Of a stretch of DNA of 64,000 bases, positions 1-10,181 are shown piece after piece. Origin of the DNA: Gracilimonas sp040117685 (lineage in GTDB: Bacteria > Bacteroidota > Rhodothermia > Balneolales > Balneolaceae); NCBI RefSeq assembly GCF_040117685.2, contig NZ_JBEDYP020000015.1, positions 140,728 to 204,727 on the forward strand, read 5' to 3'. The notes beneath the pieces are model-generated. The model was not told the DNA's origin and made no database searches. It was given only the letters and a program-made list of their open reading frames with translations. Numbering within the stretch: the first letter of the stretch is position 1; each line of letters starts with the position of its first letter. The position numbers were made by a program, and so were the translations under genes.

Positions 1-707
1 AGTCCTTCCAGCGGAGAGAACCCCATGCTGGTGTCAATAGAATTTCCATCTTTAATGGCTGTTACAGAACATCCATTTCCCAAATGACAGGTGATCACTT
101 TGGAACCTTTCTTCGGTTTACCTGAAATTTTGTGATACTGACGGCTCACATAATAATGCGACGTCCCATGAAACCCATACTTCCTGATTTTATAGCGTCG
201 GTAAAGCCGGTTGGGTATACCGTATAAGTAGGCATGTTGCGGTATGGAATGATGAAAGGCGGTATCAAACACAGCCACGTGAGGTACATTGGGCAGGTGT
301 TTCTTGGCGGCTCGTATTCCCTCCAGATTCGGAGGATTATGCAACGGGGCAATGTCAAAAGCCTGCTGAATGGCTTCTTCCACATCTTCATCAATTAATA
401 CGGAATCTTTGAAGGTCTCCCCTCCGTGAACAACGCGATGCCCCACAGCCTCAATTTCATCCAGCGATTGCAGGTAATCGTTATCGGCTTCAATCAGCAG
501 CTCCATGATTTTTTTGAGTGCAGCGGCATGATTTTCAATAACCATTGATTTCTTAAGCGGCTTTTCACCCTTAAACTCTTGCTTTATGATGGAAGTAACC
601 GCTCCGATACGCTCCACTAATCCCTTACAGAGGCATTCTCTATTCTCTGTGTTTATGAGCTGATACTTAATGGATGAGCTGCCGCAGTTTATTACAAGGG
701 TTTTCAT
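1..707 (-). CDS. ackA: Acetate kinase, N-terminal part (cut by window edge)
   Basis: Catalyses ATP + acetate to acetyl phosphate + ADP in the cytosol, usually paired with phosphotransacetylase. The reading frame is open from the ATG at 707 to the window edge with no stop, giving about 235 of the usual ~400 residues. Visible family motifs are the start MKTLVINCGSSSIKY, the substrate-site GHRVVHGG, the FDTAFH segment, YGFHGTSH, and the phosphate-binding HLGNGCS followed by DTSMGFSPLEG at the cut. It begins 7 nt after the stop of the outer-membrane protein gene, so it is probably the last gene of the greA operon. Identification is firm; only the C-terminal half is unseen. Confidence 0.95.
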   Translation of the reverse strand, partial: MKTLVINCGSSSIKYQLINTENRECLCKGLVERIGAVTSIIKQEFKGEKPLKKSMVIENHAAALKKIMELLIEADNDYLQSLDEIEAVGHRVVHGGETFKDSVLIDEDVEEAIQQAFDIAPLHNPPNLEGIRAAKKHLPNVPHVAVFDTAFHHSIPQHAYLYGIPNRLYRRYKIRKYGFHGTSHYYVSRQYHKISGKPKKGSKVITCHLGNGCSVTAIKDGNSIDTSMGFSPLEG

Positions 708-714
708 GGGTGAG

Positions 715-1953
715 TTAAAGTGAGATTACCGCTCCAATACCGATCAAATTACGAAATTTGAAAGACTCTTCTCCGCTCTCAGGATCGGATAACCAAAACG
801 GCACTTCATATCTAAGGGCAAATCCACGGTCTTTGCCCAACCAATCCGGAATATTGATAGAAAATTGGATTCCGATACCCGCATTCGCAACGGTTTCTTC
901 AAAGTCGAGAGATAGATCATCTTCAATTCTGATTCCACTTACTCTTCCGACATCCTGGAATAAGTACGACTTTAGATGAACAAAATCTCCGACCATAGAA
1001 CGATTAAGCAAGGAGTTAAGAAAGTTGGGAAAAATTAATTCCGTATTCACCGAAAACCCTTTATCAAGAGTGCCTGTATAACTAATGGTATAATCAGTGT
1101 TACCGCTCTGTGTTGTAAAGGATGTGGTGTTATACCCTCTGAGATTGAACCCTCCGGCTACCTGAACCAGTCCGTTTTCAAAAAATACATCCGGAATGGT
1201 CCCTCTTGCCCTTGTAACCCCGTTATTAAGCCAGGCAATGGGAGCCCGGTTAGCCATGCTGTAATTATATTCAAGGGGAGCATCAGAGCTGACCAAAACC
1301 CCAAAGGCTCTGAGATTTAAGCCAAACCCCTTCCCTAATTCCGTAAGATGTTTAACCTCTGCACTTCCAATCGAGAAATTTCCGGAAGCTTTATTTACAT
1401 TCTGTTGAAACGATAAGTGGGTTTTGAAGGCACCCAAAGCAGTGAACCCACTGGTTCTGAAGGCAACGCCGGCCAGGGTTTTCCAGTCCTTTACCTGAAA
1501 TGCGTTCAGCCTGTAATCATTATCCGTGGCTTTTTCCTGGAACAAGCTTACCCTTATTTCCTGATATCGCAGTTCATCAAACCCTTTCTGAAAGCGCTTA
1601 TTAATGGCAAATCCATGACGATTATACCCGGTTCTTATACTGCTAATAAGCTGTATGTTGAATTCCTCTCCAAATTCTGAAAGCGAAGGAATAGGTTCGG
1701 TAAATGAAACAAAGTAAGAAACCGGCTGATCAGGGAAATTGGTCCCAAGCCACATTCCGGCATCCAGGCGGTGTGGGCCATCCTGAAAAGTGCCTTCCAC
1801 ATCCCCCAACACTCGCGCTCCAACCCGAATGCCATCCACGCTGTTGTACCAAAGATCGGGAGCAAATTCCAGCTTATAATTGTCGTCCTGAGCAAAAAGC
1901 GCTGCGGGAATTAAAACAAAAAGAAAGGCAATTAAGAAATATCGATTATCCAC
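715..1953 (-). CDS. Outer-membrane beta-barrel protein, function unknown
   Basis: 412 residues with a clear Sec signal peptide (hydrophobic residues about 5-20 ending in AALFAQ). The rest is alternating polar/hydrophobic strands rich in aromatic and Gly residues, ending in a phenylalanine-containing strand and IGIGAVISL, as expected for an outer-membrane barrel. Segments such as FNLRGYNTT and LKSYLFQDVGRV resemble the barrel half of surface-antigen/Omp85-like proteins, but no POTRA domains are present, so an Omp85 assignment is not made. The start overlaps the end of the NUDIX gene by 22 nt and ackA follows by 7 nt, indicating co-transcription. Similar barrels occur as C-terminal domains of M1-type peptidases, but no peptidase domain is encoded here. 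Confidence 0.6.
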   Translation of the reverse strand: MDNRYFLIAFLFVLIPAALFAQDDNYKLEFAPDLWYNSVDGIRVGARVLGDVEGTFQDGPHRLDAGMWLGTNFPDQPVSYFVSFTEPIPSLSEFGEEFNIQLISSIRTGYNRHGFAINKRFQKGFDELRYQEIRVSLFQEKATDNDYRLNAFQVKDWKTLAGVAFRTSGFTALGAFKTHLSFQQNVNKASGNFSIGSAEVKHLTELGKGFGLNLRAFGVLVSSDAPLEYNYSMANRAPIAWLNNGVTRARGTIPDVFFENGLVQVAGGFNLRGYNTTSFTTQSGNTDYTISYTGTLDKGFSVNTELIFPNFLNSLLNRSMVGDFVHLKSYLFQDVGRVSGIRIEDDLSLDFEETVANAGIGIQFSINIPDWLGKDRGFALRYEVPFWLSDPESGEESFKFRNLIGIGAVISL

Positions 1954-2390
1954 TCTGGAAGTATTTGAAGGAATTGATCGGTTAAAATGTCGTGTGTCAT
2001 CTTCATGAGTCTTCGCTGTTCCGGCCAGCTTATGTAAGGCTCCACACCTTCAATACTAACCCATTTATATTCAGAATGTTCGTCATCAAGAGAAATTTCT
2101 TCATCTCCGCTCAATTCGGCTGCAAAAGCAGGAATTGTATGAACCGTATCTGATTTGGCCTCATAGAACTGATTTACGGATGGGATAGTCCAGAATTTCA
2201 GGGGTGTAAGACCTGTTTCCTCTTTGAGTTCCCGAAGGGCTCCCTCCCAGCTTGCCTCCTCATCTAATACTTTTCCGCCCACCATCCGCCATTGCTTTCC
2301 ATAAATTTTTTTGGACGACCGCTTAAAGATCAGGAAATGAGGTTGCTCTCCCTCCATCTTGTACGGATATACATCAATGAGCTTTTTCAT
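1932..2390 (-). CDS. NUDIX hydrolase
   Basis: 152-residue NUDIX-fold protein that would hydrolyse a nucleoside diphosphate linked to another moiety. The Nudix box is visible as GGKVLDEEASWEGALRELKEETGL (given here as its key residues G, EGALREL and REL-EE-G), including the metal-binding REL-KEE core. A longer frame opens at 2456, but it would overlap greA by about 50 nt. The ATG at 2390 (MKKLIDVYPY) lies 16 nt after the greA stop and gives a normal family length, so it is preferred. Its 3' end overlaps the barrel gene by 22 nt. Substrate cannot be inferred; MutT-like or dihydroneopterin-type activities are both possible. Confidence 0.82.
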   Translation of the reverse strand: MKKLIDVYPYKMEGEQPHFLIFKRSSKKIYGKQWRMVGGKVLDEEASWEGALRELKEETGLTPLKFWTIPSVNQFYEAKSDTVHTIPAFAAELSGDEEISLDDEHSEYKWVSIEGVEPYISWPEQRRLMKMTHDILTDQFLQILPEWIIDIS

Positions 2391-2406
2391 GGGAAGGTAT
2401 ATGGGG

Positions 2407-2880
2407 TCAGATTTCGATGTTTTTAACTTCCAGTTCAAGCTTACCGGCCGGCACATCCACTTCTACCGTTTCTCCAATTTCACGTCCCATTAAAGCCTGC
2501 CCGATCGGTGATTCAACGGAAATTTTACCCGCGGCAAAATCAGCCTCGTTTGGCGAAACAAGCGTATACTTCATTTCTTTGCCCATCTTCTTATTAAGAA
2601 TGGTAACCGTTGTAAGTACCCGCACTTTAGAAAGATCAAGTTCACTCTTATCAAGAACACGAGCATTGGCGAGGGCATCCTCAAGCTTGGTAATACGGTC
2701 TTCCATATGCCCCTGAGCTTCTTTAGCTGCATCATATTCTGCATTTTCGCTTAGATCTCCTTTTGCGCGGGCCTCAGCTATCTCTTCTGCAATCTCTCGT
2801 CGTCCACGGGTTTTAAGATCTTTCAATTCCGCTTCCAATTTGTCGTAACCTTCTTGTGTGAGGTATTGAACTTTGCTCAT
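2407..2880 (-). CDS. greA: Transcription elongation factor GreA
   Basis: 157 residues, the family's usual length. GreA binds the RNA polymerase secondary channel and stimulates cleavage of backtracked transcripts. The N-terminal coiled coil (about residues 1-75) carries the typical YLTQEGYDKLEAELK start and the acidic-tip segment GDLSENAEYDAAKEAQ. The C-terminal globular domain has ISVESPIGQALMGREIGE. An in-frame ATG at 2928 exists, but MSKVQYLT at 2880 matches the family start. It is the first gene of a minus-strand set (greA, NUDIX, barrel protein, ackA). The 228-bp gap upstream should hold its promoter; no convincing box was recognised. Confidence 0.96.
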   Translation of the reverse strand: MSKVQYLTQEGYDKLEAELKDLKTRGRREIAEEIAEARAKGDLSENAEYDAAKEAQGHMEDRITKLEDALANARVLDKSELDLSKVRVLTTVTILNKKMGKEMKYTLVSPNEADFAAGKISVESPIGQALMGREIGETVEVDVPAGKLELEVKNIEI

Positions 2881-3108
2881 AATCTCTTTTTTGTTCGGTT
2901 TCATTAAATAAAAAAAGCCATCTACCACCGGCAGACGCCTTTCTATTTCTGTTCATCAACAGGCCTAAAATAAGATGTTAACGGATGTATATCCATCACT
3001 GTTTTTAATATAACAATTCAAACTATCTTTTCTCTGAACTTATATCAATACGCAATCTTAACAGCTCCCCTCTCGTGTATGGATATACACTTATGAGATT
3101 TCACTTAG

Positions 3109-4344
3109 TCAATCTTCTCCATAAACTACCACTTTTTGTTTAATTCCAAGTGAATTAGTAGCCCATATAATAGCACATACCACTAAAACGGCTCCTAGAA
3201 AGAAAGGCGCTCCCGGAAAGTAAAAAGGAGCTGCTTCAGAAGTGAAATACCCAAACAAGTTGGTCATCATAGGCGGGCCAAATATAGCTGAAAAGCTGAT
3301 CAGGCTGGTTAAGGCTCCCTGCAGTTCGCCCTGTGCATTCTGTGGCACTTCATTTGATATAATACCCTGCAAGGCCGGTGTGGCAAGTCCGCCAACACAA
3401 AACGGAAGAATTACTGCGAACATCATCCATCCCTGATTGGCAAAAGCAAAACCCAGAAAACCAAGTACATACATCACCAGTCCGAAATATACTGTTCGAT
3501 TGTTGCCGAGTTTAGGTATCGCTACTTTAATTAACCCTCCCTGTACGGCCACCACCGAAAGGCCTACCACGCCTAATGAAAGCCCGACCGTCATTTCACT
3601 CCAACTGAACTTCTCCATGGTGAAGTATGTCCACGTACTTTGTGTGGCATGATTGGCGACATATACCAAAAAGAACACACCAACCAGACTGGAGATTTTA
3701 GGGTATTTCTTTATTTGCTTGAGAGCCCCGAATGGATTGGCACGAGACCAGTCGAAAGGGCGGCGATTTTCTTTAGAAAGGGATTCAGGTAGCACAAAGT
3801 ATCCATACATCATATTGACTAAAACCAACCCTGCTGCCGCAAAAAACGGAATTCTGGCTCCGTATTCGCCTAAAATACCTCCCACAGAGGGACCAATAAT
3901 AAACCCTAATCCAAACGCTGCACCGATGAGTCCGAAATCCTGAGATCTTCTTTCTGGCGGACTGATATCCGCAATATATGCACTGGCTGTGGTGTAGCTT
4001 GCACCTGTAATTCCGGATATAAATCGCCCAATAAATAACCATATAATGGTAGGGGCGAATCCAAGTAAGATGTAATCAAGGCCGAATCCTAAAAGTGAAA
4101 ACAACAACACGGGCCTTCGTCCAAATCGATCGCTTAACCCACCTATCACCGGAGCAAACAAAAACTGCGTCGCTGCATAGGTAAACGTAATCCATCCGGC
4201 ATACAATGAAGCTTCGCTAAGTCCATCCCCGGTAAGTTCCATGATTAGAGCCGGCATTACCGGTATAATGATACCCAGGCCTATTACATCCACCAATACC
4301 GTAATAAAAATGAAGATGAGCGCTGCGCTTCTCTTTTGTTTCAT
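3109..4344 (-). CDS. MFS transporter, TetA-like drug/H+ antiporter family
   Basis: 411 residues with 12 predicted membrane helices. It belongs to the Tet/TCR-like branch of the major facilitator superfamily: an early DVIGLGIIIPVMP helix, the loop 2-3 signature GGLSDRFGRRPVLL, and the motif-C region GASYTTASAYIADISPPERR. The substrate could be a drug or another small molecule. The gene stands alone, with 228 bp to greA on one side and a divergent methyltransferase on the other. A weak hairpin (3075-3090) lies just beyond its stop. There is no adjacent TetR-type regulator, so a dedicated tetracycline resistance role is not supported. Confidence 0.88.
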   Translation of the reverse strand: MKQKRSAALIFIFITVLVDVIGLGIIIPVMPALIMELTGDGLSEASLYAGWITFTYAATQFLFAPVIGGLSDRFGRRPVLLFSLLGFGLDYILLGFAPTIIWLFIGRFISGITGASYTTASAYIADISPPERRSQDFGLIGAAFGLGFIIGPSVGGILGEYGARIPFFAAAGLVLVNMMYGYFVLPESLSKENRRPFDWSRANPFGALKQIKKYPKISSLVGVFFLVYVANHATQSTWTYFTMEKFSWSEMTVGLSLGVVGLSVVAVQGGLIKVAIPKLGNNRTVYFGLVMYVLGFLGFAFANQGWMMFAVILPFCVGGLATPALQGIISNEVPQNAQGELQGALTSLISFSAIFGPPMMTNLFGYFTSEAAPFYFPGAPFFLGAVLVVCAIIWATNSLGIKQKVVVYGED

Positions 4345-4420
4345 GAATTAATGCAATGATGCCTGAACAATGATATTTTGTCCGTGATAGTGTTGGCCTC
4401 AAAGTTAAGCAATCATCTTA

Positions 4421-4996
4421 ATGCTATGGGGTTTTTTTACGGATTTAATTTCAACTATTTTTTCTGCTTTGAACAAACTCACCACAAAAGAAATTCTTAA
4501 GGAGAACCTCTCCCGAAAGGCTCCCAAAAAACTAACCAACTTAAAAGTACTGGTTCATAACATCCGAAGCCTACATAATGTGGGTTCAATTTTTCGTTCA
4601 GCAGATGCATTTGGTGTTTCGGAGATTATTCTTTGCGGTTACTCTCCTACTCCACCCCGGCCCGAAATCAACAAGACGGCAATCGGAGCTGAAGAATTTG
4701 TGAATTGGTCGTACATGGAGGAAGGCACAAAGGCTATTCAAAAGCTGAAAAAGCAAGGGTACTGCATAGCAGGACTTGAACAAACCACCGATAGCATTGC
4801 TCTGCCTGATTTTGATCCGAAATCACATGATAAAATCTGCATTGTTTTGGGGAATGAAGTTACCGGAATTGATGATGAACTGCTTCCACACATCGATCAG
4901 TTCATTGCCATTCCTCAATTTGGGCAAAAGCATTCCCTGAATGTATCGGTTGCCGCCGGAGTAGTTCTGTATGCAATGTTGGAGAAATTGTGGTGA
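4421..4996 (+). CDS. SpoU/TrmH-family RNA 2'-O-methyltransferase
   Basis: 191-residue SPOUT-class methyltransferase that would methylate a ribose 2'-OH in tRNA or rRNA using S-adenosylmethionine. The three family motifs are present: motif 1 HNIRSLHNVGSIFRSADAFG, motif 2 ICIVLGNEVTGID, and motif 3 IPQFGQKHSLNVSVAAGVVLY. There is no N-terminal RNA-binding extension of the RlmB/TsnR type, so it is a minimal TrmH-like form. The first ATG at 4421 adds a hydrophobic stretch not typical of the family; a TTG at 4469 (LNKLTTKEIL) could be the real start. RNA target cannot be told from sequence. Confidence 0.85.
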   Translation: MLWGFFTDLISTIFSALNKLTTKEILKENLSRKAPKKLTNLKVLVHNIRSLHNVGSIFRSADAFGVSEIILCGYSPTPPRPEINKTAIGAEEFVNWSYMEEGTKAIQKLKKQGYCIAGLEQTTDSIALPDFDPKSHDKICIVLGNEVTGIDDELLPHIDQFIAIPQFGQKHSLNVSVAAGVVLYAMLEKLW

Positions 4997-5045
4997 GCAG
5001 CCTTTATCTTAGCCATTGATAAAAAATCGTTTTAACAGCTAATTC

Positions 5046-5845
5046 ATGAACGACCCTATAGAATTTTTAAAAAAGCCTCCCGGTTCCTGCAGCAACAACG
5101 GGATATGTATGGTGATTTTTCTGTGGAATTGGACCTGAAGTCCGAAAATAAAACTGTACAGGCCAATGAACAGGGTGTTTCGTATGAATCTGAATCGCAC
5201 AGTCAGCAACTCAATGAAGTTTCCGAGGAAGAGAAACCGGAAGTTGAGGTTCAGAGGTCACAGGAGGAACTCATTGCTGAATGCTCAACTCTTGATGAAC
5301 TCAAAGATCTTTGTGAGCAAGCTGAAGAACTGAAAACAGACCTTGAAGGTACTAACCTTGTGTTTGGAGTGGGAAATCCGAATGCGGACCTGATGATTGT
5401 TGGAGAAGCCCCCGGGTACAACGAGGACCAACAGGGAGAGCCTTTTGTTGGGCAGGCCGGGCAGCTGCTGGATAAGATCATGGCAGCAATACATTTCGAA
5501 CGGTCGGATATTTACATTGCCAATATACTAAAACATCGTCCACCGGATAACCGCGACCCTGAACCGGAAGAACGTGAACGAAGTCTGCCCTATTTATTAA
5601 AACAAATCGAACTTATTGACCCCAAGCTAATTTTATGTGTGGGAAGAATCTCAGCGACTACCCTGCTTGAAAAGGAAACCTCTTTAGGAAAATTGCGCGG
5701 CTCGTTCCATGAATACCATGGTCGGGAACTCATGGTTACCTATCATCCTGCGGCGTTACTTTATAATCAAAAATATAAGCGCCCAACCTGGGAAGATGTA
5801 CAACTGCTCAGAAAAAGATATGACGAGTTGGGAGGCCAACCCTGA
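5046..5845 (+). CDS. Uracil-DNA glycosylase, family 4-like (N-terminus frameshifted)
   Basis: Removes uracil from DNA in base-excision repair. The main frame (from 5105) shows the family 4 motifs: GEAPGYNEDQQGEPFVG-AG around residues 95-115, NRDPEPEE, and the C-terminal HPAALL. The natural start appears to be the ATG at 5046 (MNDPIEFLKK), which is one base out of frame. Adding one A to the A6 run at 5069-5074 joins it into ASRFLQQQRDMYGDFSVEL and gives about 266 residues. The Fe-S cysteines are largely absent: the usual KCRPP is KHRPP, the later Cys is Ser, and only one of the N-terminal pair is evident. Acidic Glu/Ser-rich residues 30-55 form a linker. The tail-to-tail neighbour is the response regulator. 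Confidence 0.8.
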
Positions 5846-5848
5846 TTA

Positions 5849-6220
5849 TCAGGATGGAATGGATTCTTTAATTTGGTTGGCTACAACTTCTGAACTATAT
5901 GGCTTCTGTATGTATTCCTCTACCAAGCCTTTATTAATGGCATCCTTGACCTCATCGCTTTTTTCAAAACCTGACAATATAAAGTAAGGCTTGTCGCTGA
6001 AATCGCTTTTTGCTTTTTCTATGAATTCGAGGCCATTCATCTTTGGCATTCTCAAATCAGTAATCACCACTTTAATTTCAGGATGCTCCTCAAGCTTCTG
6101 CAGGCCTTCCGGACCTGAAGGTGCCGTGAGAACGTCAAAGTATTTACCCATCAGCCTTCCGAACAAGAACAGGTTAATGTGTTCGTCATCTATATATAAT
6201 ATTTGCGGTTTTGATGACAT
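5849..6220 (-). CDS. Single-domain response regulator (receiver only)
   Basis: 123-residue CheY-like receiver with no output domain. The acidic pocket is IDDE (Asp11, Asp12), the phospho-acceptor is Asp55 in VVITDLRMPKMNG, the switch residue is in FILSGFEK and the conserved Lys lies in YIQKPYS. It begins 8 nt after the stop of the large histidine kinase gene, so the pair is co-transcribed and this is most likely the kinase's direct phosphorylation target. Without a DNA-binding or enzymatic domain the output must be by protein-protein contact or phosphotransfer. It faces the uracil-DNA glycosylase gene tail to tail with 3 nt between them. Confidence 0.9.
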   Translation of the reverse strand: MSSKPQILYIDDEHINLFLFGRLMGKYFDVLTAPSGPEGLQKLEEHPEIKVVITDLRMPKMNGLEFIEKAKSDFSDKPYFILSGFEKSDEVKDAINKGLVEEYIQKPYSSEVVANQIKESIPS

Positions 6221-6228
6221 CCTTACCT

Positions 6229-9200
6229 TTATTTTTCAGAAAATTTTATTGTTACGATTGTCCCTTTGCCCGGAGTTGAATCATAATGAATTTCACCATT
6301 GTGTTCCTCGACAATATTGTAGGCAATTGACAAGCCCAATCCCGTGCCCTTTCCGGGGTCTTTGGTAGTAAAAAACGGGTCAAACAGTTTCTCTTTAACC
6401 AGCTCATTAAATCCTTTTCCGGAGTCTTTTACTTCAATATAAATACCCTCTTTGTTAGCCCGGGTTTTTATATTAACAGTTCCTTCTCCTTCAATAGCCT
6501 GTATGGCATTCATAATAATGTTGGTGAATAACTGGTACAGTTTACCCGCGTTGCCCTGAATGGTGACTGCCTTCTCACTGTAGTCTTTCGTGATTTCTAC
6601 TCTGCCTTTGTACTCATTCTTCAGAATAAGCAAACACTCATCAATAATGTTATTGACGTCACAATCCCCTTTGTCAGTTTCATTGGTTCGGCTGAATGAA
6701 CTTAGGCTTCGGACGATAGACACAATGCGACCAACACCAATTTCAATGGTTTTGAACACTTCCTCAAACACATCTTTCTCTTTGATAACCAGTTTATCGT
6801 CTTCCTCTTCCATCATTTGGCCGATGATTTCAGAGGCGGATTTGATGTAATTAACAGGATTATTGATTTCATGAGCTACCCCGGCTGTCAACACTCCCAG
6901 GGCGGCCATTTTTTCTTTTTGAATGAGTTTTACCTGGGCCGTTTCTAACTTTTTCAATGTTGTGTTCAGTGAGTCCGTCTTTTCATGCAGTTCTTTATTA
7001 ACCTGAATCAGTTCTTCATTTTTTGATTTTATCTGCTCGTTTTTCCGGGTAATACTTTTGGTGCGTTCATCTACCATCTCCCTTAGCTTTTTCTGTTTAG
7101 TAATTAGATACAGATAGCGTAATCGCAGGGCAGCATATAAAATCGCGGCTATTAAAATCGCTACTATCAGAAAAAACCACCATGTGATATAAAAAGGTTT
7201 TGCAATGATGAAACTGTATTCCCTGATTTCACTCCAGTCACTAACTTCATTTCGTGCCTGAACTTCGAATGTATAATCACCGGAATCCAGATTTCTGTAA
7301 GTAGCACCCGGATCGCTAAAGTTGTTAGAGAAATTCCATTCTCCTTCTAATCCGGAAAGCCGGTACCGGTAAAAAATCCTGTCGTTATACAGAAAAGAGA
7401 TTCCTTTAAAATTAAAGGTTAAGGTATTGTTACTTGCCGAAAGTTCAGCCAGGGAATCGGAAATTAATTCATTTCCATTTTCCGTTTTAACTGATGTTAA
7501 ATACAGGTCCGGAACCTTCTGTTCCGTCATATCTTCATCCTCGTCATAGGCACTCACTCCGAGTTCGGTGCCAATCCAAATATTACCTTCTTTATCCTGT
7601 ATTAATGCATTTCGGTTAATTTCATTTCCAATCAGCCCTTGCGCTACCGAAAATTGCTCCAGAGCTTGTCCATCCCACTTAAACACTCCATTAAAAGTTC
7701 CGATCCAAAGCTGGTCGTTCTTATCTACCAGTAGTGAAAACGCCAAATCATCAAAATCACTGACCTGAAACGGAATAATTCTCTCGCCGTCTAATCTTGC
7801 TAATCCGGCAGCTGTACCAAGTATTAAATGGTCGTTCCAATAAACCGCATCATATATATTGTTGTAGTTGATATACTCCGATGTATAATTCTTTATCTCA
7901 CCATTGCCGAGTATATAAACACCTTTAGTACCGCTTAAAAAAGCAATCTCATCACCTAACCCCTGAATATTCCTGATGTATTGAAAAGGCTCTTTATTTA
8001 CATTTTCATACTCTGAATTCTGCCCCATTTTATAAATGAATTTCATATCAGAGAAGTATATTGATCCCTTAAAGCTAATGACACTTGTTATATTTTGTTG
8101 TGGATTGCCCTCAATCATCCTGACCAACTGTCCATCTTTTAATCTATATAGTCCGGCTGCTCCGGCTGCTAAATAAATAGAACCATCAGCATGTTCCGTT
8201 ATCTGAAGCACCCTTGCCTGCTCTTCATTATTTGATTTCAAAGAATACTTTCGGGTAACTACTCCATCCTTTAATACATTCAGATAAGATGAATTCGCTA
8301 AATAAAGTGTGACATCACTGCTTTCCAAAATAGCGGTCACTTCATTTTCTGCAAGCCCTGAATCTCTGTTATAGCTTTTAAAATTCAGGATATTGAATTT
8401 AAAAAGCCCCCTATTATCTACCGACCAAACGTTATTTTCTTTATCCAGGTAAAGCCTGTTGGAGTGAATATTATTTGTGCGCCCCCCTACCTCTAAAGGT
8501 GAGCTTCTGCCGGTTTGCCTGCTGAATTGCATAACCTTGGAGCTACTGCTATAAAATATGCGATCTCTGTGATCTACTATTAGAGAGTGGCGGTTGTAAA
8601 CAGAGTGGTTCTGAATCCCAAGATTTTCTGATAGAAGATTAAATTGCTCTTGTTCAATCTTAGCTAACCAATTAAAACCCAGTATATACAGGGTACTGTC
8701 TTTCTTGGTAACCGTCAGAATATCCTCAAAATCTCTAAATAAAGGATCGTACTGGCTTCTTACAATTTCACCGTCTTCCAACTGAAACTGACCCTTTCGG
8801 GTATTGATGTAAACAATTTCATCTATTTTTACGGTAGAGTTAATTTCCGGAGTTTCCCATTGGGAAATGAAAGCTTCTCCCATTGTTCAGTATTCGAAGA
8901 ATAATGGTACACATTCCGTATTCCAGCCAGGGTTATGTTATGATGTTCATTATTTGCTATTACTTCAAAAGAAAAAGCCGTTTGTTTTTTTCCCCAAGCT
9001 TCTGGAACGTGAATTTCTCTCCATTCTTCGGAGTCAAAAACCTTAATCACAAATTCAGTATCATTTTTTCCTGCTACCCAAATAAGTCCGTCACTACTTT
9101 TTTCAATTTTTGAACTCAGAAAGGTAGGTAGTTGCAGGCTATCTGGAAATACATACCAACTGTGTGCATCATAAGTTGTAACCCCTTTTGAGGTAACAAA

Positions 9201-9371
9201 CCACATCACACTGTTATCAGCCTGTACAACATCATAGATGGCATTGGAAGGTAAACCATCAGCAATAGAATACGTTTTGGCCGGATAGAATTGGGCTGCC
9301 AAATTGATTGGTCCAAATACCATCAAACATAAAATTATAAAGCGAAACCAGAAGCTGCTTTTAAATTTCAA
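6229..9371 (-). CDS. Sensor histidine kinase with periplasmic beta-propeller (frameshifted)
   Basis: Two overlapping frames (9371-8829 and 8883-6229) together encode one kinase of about 1047 residues. Order: signal peptide (ends NLAAQ), two-component-regulator propeller repeats in the periplasm (for example IADGLPSNAIYDV and DKEGNIWIGTELGV), a Y_Y_Y domain (YRYRLSGLEGEW), one membrane helix (WWFFLIVAILIAAILYA), a coiled coil, the H-box GVAHEINNPVNYI, and an ATPase with GKGTGLGLSIAYN. The frames join if one base is restored in the TTTCCC run near 8853-8858. No receiver or AraC domain is fused, unlike many Bacteroides hybrid systems; the receiver is the next gene. Ligand is unknown. Confidence 0.85.
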
Positions 9372-9531
9372 ACCTAAAGAGAAAACTTGTTAAAGTTGAA
9401 AATTTATCGACGAATACATGATGAACTAGGCTACTCTTGAATAGTCCCTGACATAATTTTGGGCTAAATATACAATGTTTAAAATTTATGCATTTCATAT
9501 TATTACATTTTAATCAAAGCAAAGTTTTGCC

Positions 9532-10059
9532 ATGATTCCAAGCCTGCAAACGAAACGACTGATTCTCCGGCCTTTTACTGAAGATGATCTTGATAATGTG
9601 TTTAAGGGGCTATCTAACCCGGATATTATCAAGTATTATGGCATCAGTTTCGAGACCAGGGAATCTGCCAAAGAGCAAATGAAGTGGTTTGCTGATCATG
9701 AGAGAAATGAAACCGGAGCCTGGTGGGCTATTTGTTTAAAGGATTCCGGACATTTTATTGGTGCGGGTGGTCTCAATGATATTGAGCACGATCACAAGAA
9801 AGCAGAGTTCGGGTTTTGGCTGCTTCCGGAATATTGGGGAAACGGTTTTATGGGTGAAGCTATCCCGGCCATCTTAAACCATGGTTTCGAAAAAATAAAC
9901 CTTCACCGAATTGAAGGATTTGTTGAAAGCAAAAACACCAACTGTCAAAAAGCTCTCGATAAACTCAACTTTACTTTCGAAGGAACCATGAGGAATGCAG
10001 AAATAAAAAATGGCCGTTATATCGATATTGATATCTACTCTAAATTGAGTACCGATTAA
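9532..10059 (+). CDS. GNAT N-acetyltransferase, RimJ/RimL type
   Basis: 175-residue acetyl-CoA-dependent acetyltransferase. The start LQTKRLILRPFTEDDLD and the acetyl-CoA-binding region FGFWLLPEYWGNGFMGEAIPAILNHGF are typical of the RimJ/RimL ribosomal-protein acetyltransferase branch. The later NLHRIEGFVESKNTNCQKALDKLNF is the usual C-terminal motif. Substrate could be a protein N-terminus or a small amine. It lies in a divergent 160-bp gap from the histidine kinase, 122 bp ahead of dnaB on the same strand. Confidence 0.88.
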   Translation: MIPSLQTKRLILRPFTEDDLDNVFKGLSNPDIIKYYGISFETRESAKEQMKWFADHERNETGAWWAICLKDSGHFIGAGGLNDIEHDHKKAEFGFWLLPEYWGNGFMGEAIPAILNHGFEKINLHRIEGFVESKNTNCQKALDKLNFTFEGTMRNAEIKNGRYIDIDIYSKLSTD

Positions 10060-10181
10060 ACAATTTGAATGTGGATAACCCTGTTCAAAAATTGTTCAAA
10101 AAGAATCTCATTTTGCTTTCATATTATAGCTATTTTCGAGATTCGGATTTCAGCAGTACTCTTTAGTTTTCAGCACAAATC

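Noticed and set aside
3075..3090. Terminator after the TetA-like MFS gene
   Set aside because: Stem is 6 bp and AT-rich and there is no T run on the minus strand.
5046..5104. Programmed frameshift at the T5A6 run of UDG
   Set aside because: No stop codon or stimulatory structure is evident after the run, and similar homopolymer breaks occur in five other genes.
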